The notes under the pieces: generated by a model | Database searches by the model: none | What the model was told of the DNA's origin: nothing | What the model saw: the letters and a program-made list of their open reading frames with translations, nothing else | Part shown: one piece after another, positions 37,739 through 50,575 of the stretch | How positions within the stretch are numbered: the first letter of the stretch is position 1 | Layout of the letters: every line of letters begins with the position of its first letter | Translations under genes and position numbers: made by a program | Assembly: GCF_042767895.1 (NCBI RefSeq) | Contig: NC_091565.1 | Location: 24,864,031 to 24,928,030 of the forward strand | From: Penaeus vannamei | Taxonomy: Eukaryota > Arthropoda > Malacostraca > Decapoda > Penaeidae | Direction: 5' to 3' | DNA: 64,000 nt

Positions 37739-40277
37739 CCATAATATAAACAGGCTAAAAGTATAAAAATCCCCAAAGTAAAAAAAAAAACGGCGAAGTC
37801 TAGCGATATATGGCCTTTGAGAATATGGTCGTAAAAACTCATTTTCGAGTTTTTGGGGTGATTATGATGATATCTGCAATAATTCTGCAAATTGTGATGA
37901 TTTTGATGATAATCCAATTAATAATGACGATAATGATAATTATGACATTAATTAGCATTATGATACTAATTAGGATAAATATAATAAAATGGTAATTATG
38001 ACTATAATTTGTGTGATTAATGCAATAATAAGAATATTCAACAATATTCTAATGATTCTCATGAAAATAATAATAATGATAATGATAATAATTAAAAATA
38101 ATGACAATAATAGAAATAATCATAATATCGCTATTATTGTTATTATAATTATTATTGTTGTTGTTATTAATTCTAAAATTATCATTATTGTTATTGTCAT
38201 TATAAAAATAGTTATAATAAGGAAAATTACATTAATAATTAAGATAATAAATATTATAATGATTATTGCGATAATAACGATAATGATGATAATGATGATA
38301 TTAATGATATTAATGATAATAATGATCATAATAATTATAAAGCCATGCATAATAAAAAAAGGCTAAAAGTACAAAAATCCCCAAAGTCGAAAAAAAACGG
38401 CGAAATCTAGCGAGATACAGCCATTTGAGAATATGGTCGAAAAAAAAACATTTTCGAGTTTATGGGATGATTATGATGATTTCTGCAATAATTCTGCTAA
38501 TTTATGATGATTTTGATGATAATCCCATTAATAATGACGATAATTATGGATAATTATGACAATAATTAGGATAATTATAATAAAATGATAATTATAATGA
38601 TAATTTGCATAATTAATACAATAATAGCAATAACCAACAATATTCTAATGATTTTCATGATAATAACAACAATAATAACGATAATGATAATAATTAGAAT
38701 TAGTAATAATAATAGAAGTAATCATAATATAGCTATTATTGTTATTATAATTATTATTGTTGTTATTATTTCTAAAATTATCATTATTGTTATCATCCTT
38801 ATAAAAATAGTTATAATGAGGAAAATGACTTACAATTTAGATAATAACTATCATAATGATTATATTAGGGGGAATTATGGCGATAATTACTATAATGATG
38901 ATATTAATGATATTATATTAATGATAATAATGATGATAATAATGATTATAAAGCCCATCCATAATATAAAAAGGCTAAAACTATAAAAATCCCCAAAGTA
39001 AAAAAAAAACAAAAAAAAAAACAGCGAAATCTAGCGATATATGGCTTTTTGAGAATAAGGTAAAAAAAAAACATTTTCGAGTTTTTGGGGTGATTATGAT
39101 GATATCTGCAATAATTATGCTAATTATCATAATTTTGATGATAATCCAATTAATAATGACGATAATAATGATAATTATGACTTTAATTATCATCATCATA
39201 TTAATTAGGATAAATATAACAAAATGGTAATTATAATTATAATTTGTGTAAATAATGCAATGATAACAATAATCAACAATATTCTAATGATTCTTATGAA
39301 AATAACAGTAATAACGATAATGATAATAATAAAAAATAATGACAATAATAGAAATAATCATAATATCGCTATTATTCTTATTATAATTATTATTGCTGTT
39401 TTATTAATTCCAAAATTATCATTGTTATTGTCATTATAAAAATAGTTATAATAAGGAAAATTACATTAATAATTAAGATGATATATATTATGATGATTAT
39501 GGTGATAATTACGATAATGATGATAATGATGATATTAATGATATTAATGATAATAATTATAAAGCCCATGCATAATAAAGGCTAAAAGTATAAAAATCCC
39601 AAAAGTCGAAAAACGGCGAAATCTAGCGATTTATAGCCTTTTGAGAATATGGTCGAAAAAAAAACTCTTTTTCGAGTTCATGGGATGATTATGATGATTT
39701 CTGCAATAAGTCTGCTAATTATGATGAATTCGACGATAATCCCATTAATAATGACGATAATTAAGGATAATTATGACATTAATTAGGATAATTATAATAA
39801 ATGATAATTATAATGATAATTTGCGTAATTAATGCAATAATAGCAATAATCAACAATATTCTAATGATTTTCATGATAATAACAATAATAATACCGATAA
39901 TGATAATAATTAGAAATAGTAATAATAATATAAATAATCATAATATCGGTATTATTGTTATAAATATTATTTTTGTTGCTATTATTTTGTAAAATTATCA
40001 TTGTTGTTATTATCATTATAAAAATAGTTATAATGAGGAAAATGATATATATTTAAGATAATAAATATAATGATTATTTGAAGGGTAATTTTGGCGACAA
40101 TTAATGATGGTATTCATAATATTAGTGATGATGATAATGATTATAAAGTCCATCCCTATGAAAAGAGGGCTAAAAGTATAAAAATCCCCAAAGTCGAAAA
40201 AACGGCGAAATCTAGTGATATATAGGCTTTTGAGAATATGGTCGAATTTTTTTTTTTTCGAGTTTATGGGATGATTA
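37739..40277 (+). repeat. Satellite subfamily B, tandem array, core on +
   Basis: Four to five B units with cores near 37790, 38390, 39010, 39610 and 40200 (GGCGAAATCTAGCGATATA, GAGAATATGGTCG). The array ends in TGGGATGATTA exactly at the LTR end at 40278. Confidence 0.85.
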
Positions 40278-41279
40278 TGTAGTGAATCCAACCCTTTACT
40301 TTAATATCCACTCGAGATATCCGCCCGATAGCGTTGCCACCACCACGAGTATTGTGGATGTAAAGTAGGAGACGTGTAGAAGAGGGTGAGAAACAATAGT
40401 AAAGGGTGTGGTGAAGAAAGGTATATCTGACCAGTAACTCGAGGGTTTCCCGTGTTGGTTAGCGTGGTTTATCGTTGGAGAGTGCGTATCAGTCTATGTA
40501 TGATAGTCTGATAGAAGGTATTTCAGTCAGGTTATTAAATTTAACTGGTAGGTTTTTAAAAGAAAATCATGTCAACATGAAATATTGATTTTAAAGCTTC
40601 TATTTTAGCCTTTTTAGTCACTGTGGATCTTTTAATATTTCAATTTTAATGAATTATATATCATTGTTTATTCTCATAACTTTTATCTTTACTTTCTGTA
40701 TTTTACATCATTTCTTTAAATTATTCTTTACTTATTCTGTGGTGAAATCTTAGCAAGAGGTTATTTACTAGGAAGTCATAAAATACATGTTAAAATTATT
40801 TATATATTTAACATAAAACAAAACATAAAACACGCAAATCACAAAAAGAATGCCGAACTAAAAATAGCAAAACACAATACTTACAAATGAATTTTGTGAT
40901 AAAAATGATAAAAGGGAAAAAACAGACGAAGGCGAAAAAGCTCAGGACTTAAAAAAGACAAAAACAGATCCCAAAACAAACTAGAATACTGCGCCTTATT
41001 ACGAAGAAAAAAAGCTAAAGTTTCTCATCAAAATAGCCTCCATTGAATCCGCGTCCTTACGACCTTGATCAAATCAGGGGTAGAGGTAGAGTAAGGTAGA
41101 AGTAGAGAGGGGTAAAGGTAGAGTAAGGTAGAAGTAGAGAGGGGGTAGAGGGAGGAAAGTTAGCTCAGAATTAAGAGTCAGGCGTAGAAAAGTGTAAGCG
41201 AAAAGCGCAGACAGAGAGCTCAGGAGGATCTAAGGACGAGGCCCACGATTTCCAGCCTATTTATCTGCTTTGCCCCCAA
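40278..41279 (-). repeat. Gypsy LTR fragment, copy 2
   Basis: The 3' 60% of the LTR seen at 15219-16937, on the minus strand. It begins TGTAGTGAATCC, which is the intact LTR terminus, and stops at GCCCCCAAT, just upstream of the TATA-like box. The TA microsatellite is missing and the CT minisatellite is short. The left neighbour is B satellite and the right neighbour is A1 satellite. No internal Gypsy sequence is attached. Confidence 0.85.
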
Positions 41280-42140
41280 TGATCATTATAGTCATTATCA
41301 TCATGATTATCATTATTATTATCATCATTATTGCAGTTATAATAATTTTTATGCTAATTATTATTGCTATTTTTATTATAGTAACTATTTATATAATGAT
41401 AATAGCAACAATTATAATTCTAAAAATAATAATGACAATAATAATCATTATAATGACAATGATAATGATGTCATTCTTATTCTTATTGCCATTATTAGTA
41501 TGAAATTTATTGGAATAGAGTTAATTATTGCTAATATTGCAGTAATTATCAAAATTATCATTATAATTATAATAATTATTTTAATTATAATTGTCATTAT
41601 AATCACAACTATCCTCATTATTATAGGGATTTGATTACTTCGGGCCTTTATTTCATTATAAATGGACTGAATAATTATTATTATCATTATCATTATTGCC
41701 ATTAACTTCAGGATTATTATCATTATAGTCATTATCATCATGATTATCATTATTATTATCATCATTATATCAGTTATAATAATTATTATACTAATTATTA
41801 TTGCTATTTTTATCATTATAACTATTTATATAATGATAATAGCAATAATGATAATTTTAAAACTAATAATCAGAATAATAATAATTATAATGACAATGAT
41901 AATGATGTTATTCTTATTTCCATTGCCATTATTAGTATGAGCATTATTGGAATAGAGTAAATTATTGCTATTATTGCAGTAATTATCAAAATTATCATTA
42001 TAATTATCATTTTTATCATTATTATTGTCATTATCATTGTCATTATCATCATAATTCAATAATAAAGGAATGATCATGAAAATGATCATAATTACTTGAA
42101 TTAATGATAAAATCCTCATGATTATCATTAAAAAGCGAAA
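41280..42140 (-). repeat. Satellite A1, core on -
   Basis: Triplet satellite with the A1 flank CTTCGGGCCTTTATTTCATTATAAATGGACTGAATAATT at 41637. It has one degenerate unit without a core near 41.6 kb and a core remnant at about 42130. Confidence 0.8.
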
Positions 42141-42149
42141 TTTCTTTTC

Positions 42150-42906
42150 GATAATTATGATAATTATGATGATAATGGCAATAATAATGAAAATAATAAG
42201 ATGATAATCATAATGATAATTTTGATAATTACTGCAATGATAGCAATAATTAACTCTCTTCAAATAATATTCATACTAATAATGACAATAGAAATAATAT
42301 CATTATCATTAATAGAAAAATAGTTATAATGATGAAAATGACAGTAATAATTAGCATAATAATCATTATAGCTACAATAATGATAATGATACAAATGATA
42401 ATCATGATGATAATGAGTATAATGATGATAATCATAAGAATAATGACAATAATGATGATGATAATAATAATACTTATAGAGTCCATTTATAATGAAATAA
42501 AGGCTAAAACTAATAAAATCCCAAAGGTCGAAAAAACGGCAAAATCTTGCATATTACAGCCTTCTAAGAGAAACGTCGAAAAAAAACTTTTGAATGATAA
42601 TTATGCTGATTTTAACATTATAATAATAAAATGATAATCATAATGATAATTTTGATAATAACTGCAATGATATTAATAATCAATTTTCATACTAATAATG
42701 ACAATAGAAATAATAATAATAATATTATAATTATTGTTATAATGAGTATTATTGTCATTATTATTTCTAAAATTATCATTATTGATATTATCATTATAAA
42801 AATAGTTATAATGATGAAAATGACAGCAATGATTAGCATAATAATCATTATAACTGCAATAATGATAATGATAATGGTAATCATGACGATAACGACTATA
42901 ATGATG
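42150..42906 (+). repeat. Satellite A2, core on +
   Basis: Triplet satellite in reversed orientation with a core at about 42525-42590. It runs into an N gap. Confidence 0.8.
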
Positions 42907-43406
42907 NNNNNNNNNNNNNNNNNNNNNNNNNNNNNNNNNNNNNNNNNNNNNNNNNNNNNNNNNNNNNNNNNNNNNNNNNNNNNNNNNNNNNNNNNNNNNN
43001 NNNNNNNNNNNNNNNNNNNNNNNNNNNNNNNNNNNNNNNNNNNNNNNNNNNNNNNNNNNNNNNNNNNNNNNNNNNNNNNNNNNNNNNNNNNNNNNNNNNN
43101 NNNNNNNNNNNNNNNNNNNNNNNNNNNNNNNNNNNNNNNNNNNNNNNNNNNNNNNNNNNNNNNNNNNNNNNNNNNNNNNNNNNNNNNNNNNNNNNNNNNN
43201 NNNNNNNNNNNNNNNNNNNNNNNNNNNNNNNNNNNNNNNNNNNNNNNNNNNNNNNNNNNNNNNNNNNNNNNNNNNNNNNNNNNNNNNNNNNNNNNNNNNN
43301 NNNNNNNNNNNNNNNNNNNNNNNNNNNNNNNNNNNNNNNNNNNNNNNNNNNNNNNNNNNNNNNNNNNNNNNNNNNNNNNNNNNNNNNNNNNNNNNNNNNN
43401 NNNNNN
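42907..43406. other. Assembly gap (500 N)
   Basis: Exactly 500 N within satellite. The true length is unknown. Confidence 0.99.
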
Positions 43407-43555
43407 AGCAGAATTATTGCAGAAAAAAATATAATTAGCATCATAATTGTTAATGATAAAGGAATGATCATGAAAATCATCACAATTACCTGAATTAATG
43501 TTAAAATCATCATAATTAAAAGCGAAATCGTTTTTTTTCGACGTTATTAATACTA
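43407..43555 (-). repeat. Satellite A/B hybrid end, core on -
   Basis: It starts with AGCAGAATTATTGCAGAAA, a B-type phrase, and continues with A2 phrases up to a truncated core (GCGAAATCGTTTTTTTTCGACG). Orientation flips immediately afterwards. Confidence 0.65.
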
Positions 43556-45640
43556 ATAATTTTATTATGGTAATTAAAAATATTATTGTAAACAAAAATA
43601 TTATTATTGTTATTATTAATCACAAACTTATCATTATTTCGATTGTAAATCATAATTATGATGATATTACCATTAATTCTGTTAATCATGATGGTATTCA
43701 TGATAATACCATTCATATTGACAATAATGGTGATAATAATGACGGGAATGACAATAATAATGATAATATCAGAATTATAATTCTAATGATAATTTTTGAA
43801 AATAAATGAAATTTGTTTAATAAGTAACGTTATTCTAATGATTTCCATAATGATAATATTACAACTAATAATATTATTATTGTTATGGGAATTAGAAATA
43901 TTATTGTTATTATAGCTTTATTGATGAAAATGACAATGATAATTAGGATTATAATGAGTATAACTGCAATAATGATAATTATAATGATAAGTATGGCGAT
44001 AATTATTAAAATGATAATAATCATAATAACAACGACAATAATGATAGTAATAAGGATAATGATAATTATTGAGCCCATTATTAATTAAAAAATGAATAAT
44101 GAATAATGACAATAATGATGATAATAAGTATAATAATGACAATTTTAATGATAATAATGACAATAATAATGACAAAAATAATGATTATAATGACAATGAT
44201 AATGATAATAATGATAATGACAATAATAATGATAATTACAATAATGATGATAATAATAATAGAATAATAATTCTAATGATAATTAAGATAATAATTCAAA
44301 AATAGCAAAAATTAGCATTATTCTAACGATTTCCATAATATTAAAAATAATAAAAAAAATATTATGGTAATTAAAAATATTAGTATTGTAATTTAGATAA
44401 TTAGTGTTGTTATTACTATTCCTAAAATTATACTTACTATCATTATCATTAAAAAATAGCTTAAGTGATGAAAATGACAACAATAGGATAATAATGATTA
44501 TAACTGCAAAAATGATAATTTTAACGATAATTAAGGCGATAATTACTATAATGATAATAATCATAATAATAATGACAAAAATCATAATAAAAAAATGATA
44601 ATCTTTGCGCCGATTAAAAATGAAAGAAATGGCTAAAAGTAATAAAATCCCAAAAGTCGAAAAAACGGCAACATCTAGCGTATTAGTATTGTCTTTTGAG
44701 AGAATGGTCGAAAAAAAAACCCTTTTTCGATTCTAAATCGTAATTATGATGATATTAGCATTAATTCTGTTAATTATGATAAATTTCATGATAATCCCAT
44801 TAATAATGACAATAATGATGATAACAACAATAATAATTACAATAATAATAGAATTATAATTTTAAGGATGATTTTGATAATAATTGAAACAATAGCAATA
44901 ATTAGTATTATTCTAATGATTTCCATAATAATTATAATGTTAGTACTATTAGCAATAATTTTATTATGGTAATCAAAAATATTTGTATTGTAATTAAATA
45001 TATTAGTATTGTTATTGTTATTCCTACAATTATCACTACTATTATCATTAGAAAAATAGCTTTAGTGATGAAAATGAGAATGATAATTAGGATAATAATC
45101 ATTATAACTGCAATAATGATAATTCGAATGAGAATTATGGCGATAATTACTATAATGATAATCGTAATAATAATGACAGTAATGATAATGATAATGACAA
45201 TGATAATCATTGAGCCCATTAATAATGAAAAAATGGCTAAAAGTAATAAAATCCCGAAAGTCGATAAAAAGAACAGCAAAATCTAGCGTATTTTGAGAGA
45301 ATGGTCAAAATTATGATGATTCTAGCATTAATTCTGTTAATTATGATAAGTTTCATGATAATCCCATTAATATTGACAATATTGATGATAATAACGATAA
45401 TAATAACAAAAATAATGATAATAATAATAGAATTATAATTCTAATGATAATTTTGATAATAATAATAAAAACAACAGAAATAATTAGCTTTACTCTAATG
45501 ATTTCCATAATAATAATAATAGAACTAATAGTAATAATTTTATTATGGTAATTAAAAACATTTTTATTGTAATAACTATAAGGATAATAATCATAAAAAT
45601 AATGACAAAACAATGATAATGATAATATTAAATATAGAGT
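43556..45640 (+). repeat. Divergent satellite variant (A/B-like), core on +
   Basis: Triplet-rich DNA with recurring phrases not seen elsewhere, such as CATTAATTCTGTTAATTATGAT and TTATTATGGTAATTAAAAATATT. Cores at about 44650 and 45250 (AAAGTCGAAAAAACGGCAACATCTAGCG) match the superfamily, with the flank GAGCCCATTAATAATGAAAAAATGG. It is probably an older subfamily. Confidence 0.7.
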
Positions 45641-47987
45641 CCGTTTATAATGAAATAAAAGCTTAAAGTAATAAAATCCTTAAAGTCGAAAAAACGGCAA
45701 AATCTAGCGTATTACAGCCTTTTGAGAGAAACGTCGAAAAAAACCTTCTTCACTTTTAAATGATAATTATGAAGATAATGACTATAATGATACTAATCTT
45801 AAAATAATGACAATGATGATAATAATGATAATATTAAATATAGAGTCCGTTTATAATGAAATAAAAGCTTAAAGTAAAAAAATCCTAAAAGTCGAAAAAA
45901 AGCAAAATCTAGTGTATTACAGCCTTTTGAGATGAACGTCGAAAAAAAACCCTTTTCGCTTTTAAATGATAATAATTATTTTAATATTAATTCAGGTAAA
46001 TATTCATAATAATTCCTTTATCATTAATAATAATAATGATAATGATAATAAAATGATAATTATAATGATAATTTTGATAATTACTGCAATAATAGCAATA
46101 ATTAAACCTATTCTAATAATTGTGATACTAATAATGACAAAAGAAATAATAATAATAATTATGATGTAAATGACTATAATGATAATAATCATAAAAGTAA
46201 TGACAATAATGGTAATAATGATGACAATAATAATTATAGAGTCCATTTATAATGAAATAAAGGCTAAATGTAATAAGATCCCAAAAGTCGAAAAAACGGC
46301 AAAATCTAGCGTATTCCAGCCTTTTGAGAGAAACGTCGAAAAACACCCCTTTTCGCTTTTTAATGGAAATTATGAGGATTTTAACATTAATTCAGGTAAT
46401 TATGATGATTCAACAATGAGGATAATTATGATGATAATGACAATGATAATGACAATAATAATGATAAAATCATAATTATAATGATAATTTTGATAATTTG
46501 CAATAATAGCAATAACTCAATCAAAATAATTTTAATATTAATAATGGCAAGAGAAATAAGAACATCATTATCATTGTCATTATGATTATTATTGTTGTCA
46601 TTGTTATTTCTAAAATCATCATTATTGCTATTATTATTATATAAATAGTTATAATGATAAAAATAGCAATGATAATTAGCATAATAATTATAACTGCAAT
46701 AATGATGATAATAATAATGACAATCATGATGACAATGACTATAATGATATTGATCATGAAAATAATGACAGTAATGATAATAACGATGATAAAAAAACAT
46801 TATTCAGTCCATTTATAATGAAATAAAGGCCACACGTAATAAAATCCCAATAATCGAAAAAAGGCAAAATCTAGCGTATTACAGCCCTTTGAGAGAAACG
46901 TTGAAAACCACCCTCTTTTCGTCGAAAAAAAACTTTTAGCTTTTTAATGGTAATTGTGAGGATTTTAACATTAATTCAGGTAATTATGATTATTTTCATG
47001 ATAAATCCTTTATTATTGACAATAATGAGGATAATTATGATGATAATGACAATGATAGTGACAATAATAATGATAATATCATAATTATAATGATAATTTT
47101 GATAATTACTGCAATAATTAACTATATTCCAATAATTTGCATACTGATAATGGCAATAGAAATAATATTATCATTGTCATTATCATTATTATTATTGTCA
47201 TTTTTTCTAAAATTATCATTATTGCTATTATCATTATATACATAGTTATAATGAAAGAAATAATAATAATTAGCATACTAATTATTATAACAGCAATAAT
47301 AATAATTATTATAATGATTGTCATGATAATGACTATAATGATAATAATGATGACAATATTCATTATTCAGTCCATTTATAATTAAATAAAGGCCACAAGT
47401 AACAAAATCCCAAAAATCATAAAAACGGCAAAATCTAGCGTATTACAGCCCTTTGAGAGAAACGTTGAAAACCACCCTCTTTTCGCTTTTTAATGATAAT
47501 TATGAGGATTTTAACATTCATTCAGGTAATTATAAGGATTTTCATGATAATTCCTTTATCATTGATAATTTTGATAATTACTGCAATAATAGCAATAATT
47601 AACTCTATTCCAATAATTTTCATCCTAATAATGACAATAGAAATAAGAATAACATCATTATCATTGTCATTATCATTATTATTATTGTCATTATTATTTT
47701 TAAAATTATCATTATTGCTATTATCATTATATAAATAGTTATAATGATAAAAATAGCAATAATAATTATCATACTAATTATTATAACTGCAATAATGATG
47801 AAAATGATAATGATAATCATGATAATGACCATAATGATAATAATCATGAAAATAATGTCAGTAATGATAATAATGATGATAATAATCATCATTCACTCCA
47901 TTTATAGTGAAATAAAGGCCAGAAGTAATAAAATCCCACAAGTCAAAAAAAAAAAAAAAAAAAAAAAACGGGAAAATCTAGCGTATT
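45641..47987 (+). repeat. Satellite A2 then A1, core on +
   Basis: Units with cores near 45690, 45900, 46300, 46860, 47430 and 47950. Spacing is irregular because two units at 45.7-45.9 kb are short. The last core has a 24-A run at 47945-47968 and stops at GCGTATTAC, where the LTR fragment begins. Confidence 0.82.
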
Positions 47988-48965
47988 ACGCTTTTCTACG
48001 CCGGACTCTTAATTCTGTGCTAACTTTCCTCCCTCTACCCATCTCTACTTCTACCTTACTCTACCTCTACCCCTCTCTACTTCTACCTTACTCTACCTCA
48101 ACCCTTCTCTACTTCTACCTTACTCTAACTCAATCTCTACTTTTATGTATATATTAGCTCGGTTATTTTTGAGAACTTCCTTAATTTGATCACGGTCATA
48201 AGGACGCGGATTCAATGGAGGCTATTTTGATGAGAAACTTTAGCTTTAGTTTGTTTTGGGATCTGTGTTTTTGTCTTTTTTAAGTCCTGAGCTTTTTCGC
48301 TTTCGTCTGTTTTTTCCCTATTATTAATTTTATCACAAAATTCATTTGTAAGTATTGTGTTTTGCTATTTTTAGTTCGGCATTCTTTTTGTGATTTACGT
48401 GTTTTATGTTTTGTTTTTTGTTAAATATATAAATGATTTTAACATGTATTTTATGACTTCCTAGTAAATTTCCTCTTGCTAAGATTTCACCACGATATAA
48501 GTAAAGAATAATTTAAAGAAATGAAGTAAAATACAGAAAGTAAAGATAAAAGTTATGAAAATAAACAATGATATATAATTCATTAAAATTGAAACATTAA
48601 AAGATCCAGAGTGATTAAAAAGGCTAAAATAGAAGCTTTAAAATCAATATTTCATGTTGACATGATTTTCTTAAAAAAACTACCAGTTAAATTTAATAAC
48701 TTGACTGAAATAACTTCTATCAGACTATCATACATAGACTGACACGCACTCTCCACGGATAAACCACGCTAACCAACACGGGAAACCCTCGAGTTATTGG
48801 TCAGATATACCTTTCTTCACCTTTACTATTGTTTCTCACCCTCTTCTACACGTCTCCTACTTTACATCCACAATACTCGTTCCTGGACGGATTAACCAGG
48901 TGGTGACAGCGCTATCGGGCGGATATCTCGAGTGGATATTAAAGTAAAGGGTTGGATTCACTACA
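47988..48965 (+). repeat. Gypsy LTR fragment, copy 3
   Basis: The 3' part of the LTR on the plus strand, starting in CTTTTCTACGCCGGACTC (about 90 bp further in than copies 2 and 4) and ending TTCACTACA. It has three to four CT minisatellite units, and the TA repeat is reduced to TATGTATATATTA. The left side is A1 satellite and the right side is B satellite. The join at the left shares TTAC between satellite and LTR. Confidence 0.85.
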
Positions 48966-49609
48966 CAATCATCCCATAAACTCGAAAAAAAGTTTTTTTC
49001 GACCATATTCTCAAAAAGCTATATATCGCTAGATTTCGCCGTTTTTTCGACTTTAGGGATTTTTATACTTTTAGCCCTTTTGTCATTAGGGATGGGCTTT
49101 ATAATCATTATATTCATTATTATTATCATTAATATTATGAATATCATCATTATAGTAATTGTCGCCAAAATTACCCTTAAAATAATCATTATAATATTTA
49201 TCTTAATTATAAATGTCATTTTCCTCATTATAACTATTTTTATAATGATAATAACTATAATGATAATTTTACAAAACAATAACAACAAAAATTATATTTA
49301 TAACAATAATAGTGATATTATGATTATTTCTATTACTATTAATATTTCTAATTATTATCATTATCATTATTATTATTGTTATTATCATGAAAATCATTAG
49401 ATTATTGTTGATTATTGCTATTATTGCATTAATTACGCAAACTATCATTATAATTATCATTTCATTATCCTAATTAATGTTATAATTAACCTAATTAATA
49501 TCCTAATTAATAATTATAATTAATATCGTCATTATTAATGGGATTATCATAAAAATCATCATATTTAGCAGAATTATTGCAGAAATCTTCATAATCATCC
49601 CATAAACTG
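48966..49609 (-). repeat. Satellite B, one unit, core on -
   Basis: A core at about 49000-49060 (CTATATATCGCTAGATTTCGCCG) and flank GGGATGGGCTTTATAATC. It begins right after the LTR end, as in the 16.9-kb array, and passes into A2 near 49610. Confidence 0.82.
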
Positions 49610-50575
49610 TTATTTATTAAGTTATTTATTTCCTTATAAATGGACTCTATAATTATCATTATCATCATTACCATCATTATTGTCATTATTCTTATGATTA
49701 TCATCATTAATGTCATTATCGTCATGATTATCATTATTATCATTATCATTATTGCAGTTATAATGGTTATGCTAATTGTTACAGTCATTTTAATTATTAT
49801 AAATATTTTTATAATGATAATAACAATAATAATAACTTTCGAAATAATAATGACAATAATACTCATTATAATAACAATAATAATGATATTATTATTATTT
49901 CTATTGTCATTATTAGTATGAACACTATTAGAATAGAGTTAATTATTGCTATTATTGCAGTAATTATCAAAATTATTATAATTATGATTTTATCATGATT
50001 ATTATCATTATTGTCATTATCATCACAATTATCCTCATTATTGTCAATAATAAAGGAATTATCATGAAAATAAACAAAATTACCTGAATTAATGTTAAAA
50101 TCCTCATAATTACCATTAAAAAGCGAAAAGGGGGTTTTCGACGTTTCTCTCAAAAGGCTGTAATACGCTAGATTTTGCCGTTTTGGGATTTTATTACTTC
50201 TGGCCTTTATTTAATTAAAAAGGGACTGAATAATGATTATTATCATCATTATTATCATTACTGTAAATATTTTCATGATTATTATCATTATAGTCATGAT
50301 TATCATTATTATTATCATCATTATTGCAGTTATAATAATTATTATGCTAATGATTATTGCTATTTTTATCATTATAACTATTTATATAATGATAATAACA
50401 ATAATGATAATTTTAGAACCTCATAATTACGATTAAAAAGCGAAAAGGCCTTTTTTTTCGACGTTTCTCTCACAAGGTTGTAATACGCTAGATTTTGCCG
50501 TTTTTTTTCGAATTTTGGGATTTTATTTCTTCTGGCCTTTATTTCATTATAAATGGACTGAATAATGATTGTTAT
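49610..50575 (-). repeat. Satellite A2/A1, core on -
   Basis: Cores at about 50130-50190 and about 50450-50515. The second unit is only about 320 bp because its triplet half is truncated. Confidence 0.8.
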
